Shown here one piece after another: positions 1-6,892 of a stretch of 38,733 nucleotides of DNA. Position numbers and translations under genes: made by a program. The first letter of the stretch is position 1. Each line of letters starts with the position of its first letter. Source of the stretch: Rhizobium sp. LC145 (lineage in GTDB: Bacteria; Pseudomonadota; Alphaproteobacteria; Rhizobiales; Rhizobiaceae); the NCBI RefSeq assembly GCF_001005825.1, contig NZ_LBHV01000020.1, positions 1-38,733 of the forward strand, read 5' to 3'. Below the pieces are notes generated by a model, which was not told the origin of the DNA, searched no databases, and saw only the letters and a program-made list of their open reading frames with translations.

Positions 1-51
1 TCCCTCGTCCAGGGCGACAAGGGCGAGCACAAGCTCATCTGGTCTCGCTGA
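1..51 (+). CDS. DUF736 family protein, C-terminal end only (gene starts outside the window)
   Basis: Reading from base 1, the frame gives 16 residues ending in KLIWSR and a TGA stop. DUF736 proteins, small single-domain proteins common on rhizobial plasmids and of unknown function, characteristically end in a LIWSR-type motif, which is the basis for the call. The gene runs rightwards into a strong hairpin and converges on the primase-helicase gene. It is on the opposite strand from the second, truncated DUF736 gene at 2695-2853, so the two cannot be halves of one gene without an inversion. Only 16 residues are visible, so the family call is tentative. Confidence 0.5.
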   Translation, partial: SLVQGDKGEHKLIWSR

Positions 52-61
52 CCAGAACCAC

Positions 62-86
62 GGCGCTCCGCTCAAAGCGGGGCGCC
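62..86. terminator. Hairpin terminator between converging genes
   Basis: Bases 62-72 pair with 76-86: an 11-bp stem with a single G-T pair and a 3-base loop. It lies 10 bases after the DUF736 stop and immediately before the stop of the converging primase-helicase gene. It has no long T run, so its strength is uncertain, but its place between two stop codons fits a two-way terminator. Confidence 0.6.
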
Positions 87-87
87 C

Positions 88-2529
88 TCATTCGATCACA
101 TAGCCCAGCGCGCGATAACCCAATCGTCGCTTTGCGGCCATCCGGGCCAGCACCGGAACGGTGCTGTCGACATAATCGACGACCAGGACGTCCCGCTTGC
201 CATCATGCTGGCGATGCAGACGGCCGACATACTGCGCCAGAGTTCCCTTCCAGGCGATCGGCATGGTCAGGAACAACGTGTCGAGCCGGGCGTCATCGAA
301 GCCTTCCCCGATATAGCGCCCTATCGCAAGTATCAGACGCTCATCATCGTCTGCGACATTCAACGCCGTGTTGGCTTGCTTGCGATCCTTCGCCGACATG
401 CCACCGCGCAGCACCACCAGATTTTTCACGAACGGCGAGAACTTCTGCTGCAGATAATCGAGGTGATCCTTCCGCTCCGTAAGAAGGATGGGCGAACGTT
501 TTGCCTCGAGGGATTTCAGCACGTCATCGAATATCAGGTCATTTCGGCCTTGGTCCTGCGCAAGGGCCGCATAGATCGCTGGCATTGACGGGCGCTCTGC
601 CGAGACGAGCGACGCTGGCAACTCAAACTTCGTCGAACGGTCGCGGGCACGGTGGCGAATGCCACGCTCGGCAGCTTGAACTCTCGCATCGACCCGATGG
701 CGAACGGGCCCGCATTGCATGAAGATAATCGGATGATGTCCGTCTTTTCGGGCGACCGTCGCTGACAGCCCGACGACATATCGCGCCTTCGATCTGCGAG
801 CGACAAGTTCAAAACTTGCAGCGGACAGATGGTGGCACTCGTCGACAATCAGATGACCGTAATTGCCGACGATGTCATCGACCTCGCCATTCCTAACCAG
901 GCTTTGGATCAGCGCTACATCAATGATCCCTGTCGGCTTCCTTTTCCCGCCACCGATAGTGCCGATCTGCTTTGGGTCGATGCTCAAGAAGGAACTCAGA
1001 CGCTCAACCCACTGGGTGAGAAGCTCCCTGCGGTGAACAAGAACAAGCGTGTTGCGGCTTCGATGTGCAATGAGTGCAGCTGCGACAACTGTTTTGCCGA
1101 AGGCGGTCGTGGCGGCGAGCACGCCGTTATCGTCGACGACAAGAGCATCAAAGGCCCGCGATTGTGGCCGTCGCAGTTCCCCTAGGAACGAGACGCCGAC
1201 GGGTAGCGCGTCTCCGTCCTCGCGGTGATCCTCCAGAATGGCCGTCGTGCCATGGCTCTTAATGAGCTCAATTGCTTCGTCGAAGCAGCCTCGTGGCAGC
1301 GCGACATGGCGTGGATGAAGCTCGGCACAGGAGATGATCCGCGGCTTGCCGAATGTCGGCAATCGCATTGCTTGCGCACGATAGAATTCCGGGTTCTGGA
1401 ATGCTGCCAGGCGCACGAACTGCGCAATCAGCGCGGACGGAAGCTCGGTCCTATCAATGTAAACCTGATCAGCGATCACGACCTTGATGCTTTGCGGGAT
1501 CGCAGCCTCAATTCGCCGCGGCTCGCTACGACGTGACGGCAACATCTTCCACGGCTCATCGGCATGTTCGTCATCGACTGGCATACGGACGCCCAAGACC
1601 CGCCCCGACAATTCGGCTTCGTCGGCAATCCTGAAGACTTCGTCCGCCGATAACCTGGGCAAAGACGACAGGTATGCCCACTGGTCATCGTAAGGTCGTA
1701 GGTCGCCATCGACAAAAACGCTGTTGCCATTTTCACGGGCTTTCCTTTGCAGAGGAAGCGCGATCAGATTGCCGAAGCCGCCAAGTGGCATCGTGTCCTG
1801 GTTGGGGAAGAAACGGTCGTAAGACGTGAAGCCGATCTCAGGACGGTTTTCCATCGTCTCCGTTATTAGCGCGGCACCAAGTTGTCGTGCGATCTTTGCG
1901 GGAACGGGTTCGGAGAAGAATATCCAGACATGGCCACCGTTTCCAGACCTCGACCGTTCGAGGGCAGCGGAAATTCCTTTTGCACGGCAAGTGGCCAGCA
2001 GAGCTCTGGTGTCGTCTACCCAGCTTTCCTTGTCGAAGTCAGCAGCAAGGAACCAGCATGTCTCGTCCTGCAGCAATGGATATACGCCGGCAACAAAGTC
2101 ACTTGAACGGGCATCTCCGCCACGAAGGTGCTTTTCGATGATATCCTCGGAATATGGGATGAACGCCTGATGCGGGCAGTCCCCACATTTCACCTTCGGC
2201 TTGCCGCAGATTCCTTTCGCCCACTCATTAGAACAGGCCGGTGAATAGCCGGAGCGTCCGTCCTTCTTGTTGTTCCAGCCAACCGGAAAGACGTCGGGAC
2301 GTCCGGCAAACAGCTGCCGGAACAACTGCACCTTTTCCACTGACGGTGAGCTGTTTGTCACAGGAGCATCTGCGAAGACCGGCTTATCTGCGTGGGCCTG
2401 GCTATCGGAAATCAGCTGCTGCTTAAATGCTTCCAGCTCACGCTCAAGCGCCATCTGCTCGTCACTCAGTTCGGCTAACCGCCGTCGAATGCGAGCAATG
2501 TTCTCCCAAGCATCATTCTTTTCCGCCAA
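88..2529 (-). CDS. TOTE conflict system-type primase fused to SF2 helicase
   Basis: An 813-aa fusion. Residues 1-45 are a probable coiled coil. Residues about 65-300 form an archaeo-eukaryotic primase domain of the TOTE conflict-system type: a cysteine cluster (C99, C108, C115, C118) that could bind zinc, the catalytic DFD (D164, D166), the SGNGGH motif ending at H200, and a third acidic site near D238. A linker leads to an SF2 helicase with a P-loop-like TTAFGKT (474-480), DECHH (563-567), GLSAT (587-591) and a C-terminal QYVGRLHRQ arginine-finger motif. In the family this architecture is predicted to act in genome conflict or defence by nucleic-acid synthesis and unwinding; activity is not well characterised. 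No nuclease domain is visible in the protein or beside it. The start is TTG at 2529, chosen because the coiled coil continues to it; the ATG at residue 26 is an alternative. The gene stands alone between DUF736 remnants, suggesting acquisition. Confidence 0.85.
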   Translation of the reverse strand: MAEKNDAWENIARIRRRLAELSDEQMALERELEAFKQQLISDSQAHADKPVFADAPVTNSSPSVEKVQLFRQLFAGRPDVFPVGWNNKKDGRSGYSPACSNEWAKGICGKPKVKCGDCPHQAFIPYSEDIIEKHLRGGDARSSDFVAGVYPLLQDETCWFLAADFDKESWVDDTRALLATCRAKGISAALERSRSGNGGHVWIFFSEPVPAKIARQLGAALITETMENRPEIGFTSYDRFFPNQDTMPLGGFGNLIALPLQRKARENGNSVFVDGDLRPYDDQWAYLSSLPRLSADEVFRIADEAELSGRVLGVRMPVDDEHADEPWKMLPSRRSEPRRIEAAIPQSIKVVIADQVYIDRTELPSALIAQFVRLAAFQNPEFYRAQAMRLPTFGKPRIISCAELHPRHVALPRGCFDEAIELIKSHGTTAILEDHREDGDALPVGVSFLGELRRPQSRAFDALVVDDNGVLAATTAFGKTVVAAALIAHRSRNTLVLVHRRELLTQWVERLSSFLSIDPKQIGTIGGGKRKPTGIIDVALIQSLVRNGEVDDIVGNYGHLIVDECHHLSAASFELVARRSKARYVVGLSATVARKDGHHPIIFMQCGPVRHRVDARVQAAERGIRHRARDRSTKFELPASLVSAERPSMPAIYAALAQDQGRNDLIFDDVLKSLEAKRSPILLTERKDHLDYLQQKFSPFVKNLVVLRGGMSAKDRKQANTALNVADDDERLILAIGRYIGEGFDDARLDTLFLTMPIAWKGTLAQYVGRLHRQHDGKRDVLVVDYVDSTVPVLARMAAKRRLGYRALGYVIE

Positions 2530-2618
2530 CTTTGCAGCTTTCGCCTAACTGATCGTGGGTATCAGCATAGGCCAAACGCGTCCCTATTTTAAGACGCACT
2601 ATCCATCACCGCCTCCGG

Positions 2619-2689
2619 GATTATGCGGAGCAGGATCCGCCGAAATCATCGGCAAATACAGCCTTCAGCGACCGGCACTCCGCATAATC
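2619..2689. repeat. 71-bp inverted-repeat element, possible recombinase end or excision scar
   Basis: GATTATGCGGAG (2619-2630) recurs as a perfect inverted copy at 2678-2689. Similarity extends inwards: after a 7-base gap both arms read CGC, one variable base, then GAA. A further GCATAATC lies at 2699-2706. The ends of the RIT element at 16.7-20.2 kb carry related words (GATTATGTGC, GCATAATC, CTCCGCATAA), and the right RIT end spans 70 bp between GATTATG and CATAATC. The element abuts the point where the neighbouring DUF736 gene stops early. It may be a non-autonomous or solo end of a recombinase element; no recombinase gene is attached here. Confidence 0.5.
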
Positions 2690-2694
2690 ACCGT

Positions 2695-2853
2695 CTAAGC
2701 ATAATCGACGCTGCCGGCGTAGACGCGGAACTGCGGGCCCTTGTCGGAGGGGTTTTCGACCCGGGCGATGCGGGCCTTGACGTTAAGGGCGAGCGTGCGG
2801 ATGGAGCCGGTGAAGCCGTTTTCGGTGGAGGTGAATGTGCCGATGGTTGCCAT
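2695..2853 (-). pseudogene. DUF736 family protein, truncated N-terminal half
   Basis: The frame opens at 2853 with MATIGTFTSTENGF, the classic start of DUF736 proteins, and has a good ribosome site (AAAGGAA, 7 bases ahead). It stops after 52 residues at VYAGSVDYA. Family members normally run to about 100 residues, continuing through an A-W segment to a LIWSR end, so the second half is missing. The break coincides with the inverted-repeat element immediately downstream, which makes insertion or recombination there the likely cause. A shortened protein could still be made. Confidence 0.7.
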
Positions 2854-3341
2854 TGTCGTATTCCTTTTCTCATGTTCGGGCCACGCCCATCGCGGCCTCG
2901 ATGGCTGTCGCAAAGACCGGTGACGATCGGACCGCACCCAATAGGGCCGTAATGCAATGAAGGGCGGCAAGTCGCAAATTTGTTAGTCGGAGAGGAGGAG
3001 CCTAGCTGGGGTCCCCACTCGACTTGTCGAGTGGGGTAGGTTGGCTCCGGGGTAAGAAATTTGCGGAATGCCGTTGCGGGAAGACGATCGAGGCGCAGCC
3101 GGTCTCCGGTCAGACATGCCTCATCGAGCCCGCAGATGGGTTGCCGGAAACTCTAGCGTGAAGGGATATGGCAATGGTGTTCCGCCGCTCTCGCCTGGGC
3201 ACGAATGGCATCTTGCGCCATCCCCCGCTTCGACCGTCGTTGCTGATTCAGTCGGGACACAAGTTCGTGCAAACATTGGCTCGCTTGCCCGATCTCCCAG
3301 TGAGATATCGTTGCATTCGCGAATCGCAGCCCGGAGGATCA
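2854..3341. other. Intergenic region with a perfect 11-bp hairpin
   Basis: No convincing gene on either strand. The region carries the leader of the truncated DUF736 gene and a very stable hairpin: CCCCACTCGAC (3013-3023), two loop bases, GTCGAGTGGGG (3026-3036). A purine-rich stretch (GGAGAGGAGGAG) lies just before it. Overlapping frames on the two strands between 3068 and 3379 look like shadows. The right edge provides the ribosome site of the next gene (GGAGG at 3333-3337). Confidence 0.6.
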
Positions 3342-3515
3342 ATGCGCCAGCAGACCAAGCCGTTCATCGTCGAACGTAGACCGACCCGCAAACCCAAACC
3401 CGACGCTCAAAAACCGTCAATCTGGGGAAGGCTGGATGCTGACATCGCACAAGGTCTGAAGGACCAACGGAACATGGAACAGGGGGCCGCCACTGGTGGT
3501 GACGACCGCGCCTGA
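3342..3515 (+). CDS. Small conserved rhizobial-plasmid protein, 57 aa
   Basis: A 57-residue basic protein beginning MRQQTKPFIVERRP and containing KPSIWGRLD. I recognise this as a type of small hypothetical protein found beside ArdC on rhizobial plasmids; its function is unknown. The start is set by GGAGG at 3333-3337, four bases before the ATG. A longer frame extends upstream but lacks a ribosome site. It converges on ardC with only a 3-base gap, so both transcripts may overlap at their 3' ends. The proline- and lysine-rich N-terminus suggests nucleic-acid or protein binding, which is only a guess. Confidence 0.65.
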   Translation: MRQQTKPFIVERRPTRKPKPDAQKPSIWGRLDADIAQGLKDQRNMEQGAATGGDDRA

Positions 3516-3518
3516 GCG

Positions 3519-4442
3519 TCAGGCGGCAGCCTTCACATCCGCTTCCGGCTGCAAGGAATGCAGGAAACTCACGGCGCGCTGCGCATGGGCTGCCGCCTGG
3601 AAGATCGCCCGCTTGTCGTTGGCCAGCACCGATAGCCACGACTGAAGATAGGACGCATGATCCGGCCGCGGCTCGAGCTCCGGCGCGATGCCGAGATCGG
3701 CGCAGAGAAAGCAGCTCCCGAGCTCGGCAATGAGTTCTTCGCGCGCGCGCTCCGTCCGGTCCTTCGCATAGCGCGATAGATCTCGTCCGACGCGATGTTC
3801 CGCCGCCGTCCAATGGGTCGCCTCATGGCTGAGGACAGCCGCGTGGCCGGCAGCATCGCGAAACGCTTCGAAGGGCGGCATCTGGATAAAGTCCATGACC
3901 GGTGAATAATAGGCCTGATTGCCACCGTGCCGGATCACGGCGCCGGTGTTGCGGAAGAAGAGATCGGCGCGCTCTATTCGCTCGACAGGATCCCGGATCT
4001 TGGCCGGCGGGGCATGATAGGTGTCGGGCAAACCGTCGATCTGCTCGATATTGAACACAGAATATGCCTTCAGGAACGGAATTTCCCGATCAACATCATT
4101 GCCGTTTCCGTCGGCTACCGACTTTGTGAAGCGGCTGGCAAAGACGACGGTCGAGCCCGTTTCGCCTTTCCGCACGGCCCCACCCAGCTCGAGCGCCTGT
4201 TTGAAGGTCATCCACATCGAGGAGGAGAAGCCCCGCGATACCTGCTCCGACCACAGGAGCAGCACGTTCATGCCGGAATAGGGCAGGCCGTTGTGGCGCA
4301 TCGGTCGGCTGATGCGACTATGCGTGTTGGCGGCGCTCCATGGTTTCATCCAGGGGCGCACGCCCTGTTCGAGATCTTCAACGATCCGATCAGTGATCCG
4401 CGTGTAGATATCCGCACGGTCCGATTCCGATTTCTTTGTCAT
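3519..4442 (-). CDS. ardC: ArdC-type antirestriction protein
   Basis: A 307-aa protein of the ArdC family. The N-terminal half (about residues 10-130) is the ssDNA-binding domain, with the family's DIYTRITDRIV start and PWMKPW segment. The C-terminal half is a zincin-like metallopeptidase domain with HEATH (H206, E207, H210) and a downstream EELIAELG helix that supplies the third metal ligand. ArdC proteins bind single-stranded DNA and can protect incoming plasmid DNA from restriction. The gene starts at ATG 4442 behind AAGGAG, 8 bases ahead. A GC-rich hairpin (4463-4470 with 4476-4483) sits just upstream of that site in the leader and might influence translation. It faces the small gene at 3342. 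Confidence 0.9.
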   Translation of the reverse strand: MTKKSESDRADIYTRITDRIVEDLEQGVRPWMKPWSAANTHSRISRPMRHNGLPYSGMNVLLLWSEQVSRGFSSSMWMTFKQALELGGAVRKGETGSTVVFASRFTKSVADGNGNDVDREIPFLKAYSVFNIEQIDGLPDTYHAPPAKIRDPVERIERADLFFRNTGAVIRHGGNQAYYSPVMDFIQMPPFEAFRDAAGHAAVLSHEATHWTAAEHRVGRDLSRYAKDRTERAREELIAELGSCFLCADLGIAPELEPRPDHASYLQSWLSVLANDKRAIFQAAAHAQRAVSFLHSLQPEADVKAAA

Positions 4443-4717
4443 GAGTTCTTCTCCTTTTCCCAGGACCGCGCCTGTCGCGGTCCGTCACGGAGGTCCGAAG
4501 TCAGGGGCCGATGGCGCGGCCATGCACCGGAACGGCCGTAACAGCGTGGAGGACGGCAAAGCCGTTGCATGGGCGCCCGGCTCCTGCAGGACCGCCGAGC
4601 GGGACGGGCCGCAATAGGCGCGTCTTCAGCCTTTCTTCTCGAGATGGAAAAGGCCGGCGCCCACGAGCGCCAGCCTCGGAACATGAAGAAAGAGCGGGGT
4701 GCGACCCCGCCAATGTG
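4443..4717. other. GC-rich leader of ardC
   Basis: No gene seen. The stretch contains the hairpin GGACCGCG/CGCGGTCC (4463-4483), immediately 5' of the ardC ribosome site in the minus-strand transcript, and further GC-rich inverted segments. Frames on both strands here lack ribosome sites or recognisable protein sequence. Comparable leaders precede the 195-aa gene and the ParB-like gene. Confidence 0.5.
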
Positions 4718-5305
4718 TTATACGAAAGCGGCCAACTGAGCTTCGGCCGCTTTGCGGTCGAGCGATGCGCCCGGATTTTCGACCGGCCGGTCGAAAGGTT
4801 TCCAGGTCTCGCCGATGACCTGTTCGTAAGCCGCGACGGCGCCCTCGGCTGCCATGCGCAGCGCGTGCGATTGGACACCCATGTCGGCCGCGAACTCCCG
4901 CTTGCGCTGGGCAGCGCTGTCATAGCCGACCGGACCATCGAGATCCTCGTCGCGGGCATCGTTGGACGCCTTGGCCGTTGCGTCGCGCGCCTCTGTGACG
5001 GCGCGGGAGTAGAATTGCCCGGCGCCATGCGCGGATCCGACAAAGGCCCCGACGATGCGCTGGAGGTGGATCTGCATCGCCTTCTCGCCGAGGCCTTCGG
5101 ACAGGCTTTCGGCGGTCTCGACGATCAGCCGCTCGTGAAGGCTGCGGATGCCATCGCTGTCGACGACTGCCGTGCCGAAGCTTGTCGCGATCTTGGACGC
5201 CTGGGTGGCGTCGGGGCAGGAGAGGCGGACCATTTCGAGGGTTGCGCCCTTACGGAGTTGCGACGACCTGGCGTTGGAGCGGTTGGGGGTAGAGGGCTTG
5301 GCCAT
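4718..5305 (-). CDS. Conserved hypothetical protein, 195 aa
   Basis: Starts MAKPSTPNRSNARSS at ATG 5305 (a longer frame runs on upstream but reads through GC-rich leader). The basic, Ser/Thr/Asn-rich first 20 residues look disordered. The rest is predicted helical, with repeated segments such as LHERLIVETAESLSEGL and an HGAGQFYSRAVTEARDAT stretch. No enzyme motif, signal peptide or membrane segment is visible. I recognise this only as a protein that recurs in the same rhizobial plasmid block, near ArdC and ParB-like genes. It may act with DNA, given its basic N-terminus and its neighbours, but that is inference. Confidence 0.65.
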   Translation of the reverse strand: MAKPSTPNRSNARSSQLRKGATLEMVRLSCPDATQASKIATSFGTAVVDSDGIRSLHERLIVETAESLSEGLGEKAMQIHLQRIVGAFVGSAHGAGQFYSRAVTEARDATAKASNDARDEDLDGPVGYDSAAQRKREFAADMGVQSHALRMAAEGAVAAYEQVIGETWKPFDRPVENPGASLDRKAAEAQLAAFV

Positions 5306-5690
5306 GTCTGTTCCTTCCTTGGTTGCGAAGCGGTTCCGGCCCGTGCCGGTCTGCCCTTCGATGCGGACGACCAGGAACCGGCAAGGGACGGGCGGCTTCA
5401 CAGGTTCGATCCGGCTGAGCCAGCAGGGCAGGGTTGCGGGCCAGCAGGTCTTGACCTGAGCAGACCTCGCGAGCCTGCCCTCGCGCAGAGAGGCTGGATC
5501 GGCCGCCCCGCGGCGCGACAGCGGCCTTGAAACGACCGGCCGCCGGTTCAGACCGCAGCGAACAAGAAGGGCAGTCCGGCACGGGTCCGATATCAATCCC
5601 AAGGCAAGCGATAGACATGGCCAAGCCCCCAATGACGATGACGTCGAAGCCGGGTAAGGACATCGCCTGGTCCTTTCGCCTCGGGTCTTC
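5306..5690. other. GC-rich leader, no gene seen
   Basis: About 385 bases between the 195-aa gene and the 103-aa gene. Frames on both strands in this stretch are shadows without ribosome sites. Short GC inverted segments occur near 5332-5350. It probably holds the promoter and 5' leader of the 195-aa gene, but no clear -35/-10 pair was recognised. Confidence 0.4.
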
Positions 5691-6002
5691 CTATATCGCC
5701 GGATGCCGCACAGGCTCGCAGTCGCGATGCTGGAACGCCCCGATGACTTGCTCCTGCATCGCCAGCGTGCAGACGAGCGTGTCGAGTTCGCCCCAGCGCT
5801 CGAAGGCAAAGCGGTCCGCAAGCTCATGGTAGTGGGGACGGGGACTGGACCGGCGCCGCACGCGGCTCCGGACCTTCACCGTGGTCGCCTGTCTTCCGGC
5901 GCGCGCCGCAATCTGACGGGTCAGACAATCGAGATGCCGCTGGGTCTCGCGCCGGGCGCCGATTGCTTTCGCCAGCGGCCTCAAGAGGCGGATGTCGATC
6001 AT
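5691..6002 (-). CDS. Conserved hypothetical basic protein, 103 aa
   Basis: Begins MIDIRLLRPLAKAIGARR and is rich in Arg, with a central run RSRVRRRSSPRPHYHELADR. The start codon overlaps the stop of the upstream DUF7007 gene by 4 bases (ATGA at 5999-6002), which argues strongly for a real, translationally coupled gene and fixes the start. No catalytic motif, signal peptide or membrane span is seen. Its high positive charge fits DNA or RNA binding. It is the third gene of a coupled ParB-like / DUF7007 / 103-aa run, so a shared role in plasmid maintenance is plausible but unproven. Confidence 0.65.
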   Translation of the reverse strand: MIDIRLLRPLAKAIGARRETQRHLDCLTRQIAARAGRQATTVKVRSRVRRRSSPRPHYHELADRFAFERWGELDTLVCTLAMQEQVIGAFQHRDCEPVRHPAI

Positions 6003-6892
6003 GACCCATCCCCCCGGTTTCGCCAGCCAATGAAGGAGGAGGGGCCATCATATTCAGGGTGGCGAGCGAGATCGATGACGAAGCCGAACCGCCCCCGCCC
6101 CGCATATTCGTCGCTTGCCACCAGAAAACGGCGTTCTTCACCACCGCGGATATGGCCTCCGCCGATCTTCGCCACGACCTCCGTCATGCCGGGGCGCTGA
6201 TCGGACAAGATTGCCGACATAGCGATGTAGTCCGCCGCATGGCGTTGACCGAACGCCCGGCGATCCCTGGCCCAGCTCTCACCCTCGGCAAGCGGGCAAC
6301 CGCGGATCGTCTCCCAGACGTCGGGCCAGGTATTGCGGAAGGTCTTTTCTGCCATCGACCGCTCGTAGGCGGTGAACAGGTCCGGGAAACTGATCGCGAC
6401 GATCGCCCATTCGCAGTCTTCCTCGTACCAGGGCATATCCTTCCGCAGCAGCGGATGGACCTTGGCATTGCGCTCTGTCGACAGATGGAAGCCGCCATGC
6501 CCTGATGTCATGTGGGCGACGACGCCCACTGCGTACACGACCGCCATCTGCGATCCGCCCCATGGTGTGCTTACCGACATGCGGGTTTGCGCGCGGTGCA
6601 GCTTGGCCACATCGCGTTTGTGATCAGCAGTCTCGGCAACGCGCGCCCGGAACTCGGCCTCATCGGCAACCCGGCCGTCATGCCCGATGAATTCTGCCCG
6701 CGTCAGATCGGCGAGTGGCCGACGGATCGCACCGGCGCTTGCAACAAAAGCAAAGCCGCTGGGTGATGTGACCATGGCAAGGACCAGGTCACCGATGCGG
6801 GCCAGGGGCAGGCCGTCTGCGCTGGTGGCAAACTCCACCCCCGAAAGATCGGGGGTGGAGTTTGCAATGTTCGACTGGAGGGCGGCGGTCAT
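5999..6892 (-). CDS. DUF7007-like protein, 297 aa
   Basis: The protein has an N-terminal region of about 100 residues followed by the recognisable core: STPWGGSQMAVVYAVGV, HGGFHLSTERNAKVHPLLR, and PWYEEDCEWAIVAISFPDLF, with conserved His and acidic residues that could form an active or metal site. These match the family I know as DUF7007, frequent on rhizobial plasmids and of unknown activity. The start ATG at 6892 overlaps the ParB-like stop by 4 bases, and its own stop overlaps the start of the 103-aa gene by 4 bases, so the three are one coupled operon. A short inverted pair of 'ccccgatc' type lies within the N-terminal coding part. Confidence 0.7.
   Translation of the reverse strand: MTAALQSNIANSTPDLSGVEFATSADGLPLARIGDLVLAMVTSPSGFAFVASAGAIRRPLADLTRAEFIGHDGRVADEAEFRARVAETADHKRDVAKLHRAQTRMSVSTPWGGSQMAVVYAVGVVAHMTSGHGGFHLSTERNAKVHPLLRKDMPWYEEDCEWAIVAISFPDLFTAYERSMAEKTFRNTWPDVWETIRGCPLAEGESWARDRRAFGQRHAADYIAMSAILSDQRPGMTEVVAKIGGGHIRGGEERRFLVASDEYAGRGRFGFVIDLARHPEYDGPSSFIGWRNRGDGS

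Noticed and set aside
4511..5530. A 339-codon plus-strand frame crossing the ardC leader and the 195-aa gene
   Set aside because: It spans a leader and an opposing gene, is Gly/Arg/Pro-rich, and shows no known domain. The minus-strand gene is better supported.
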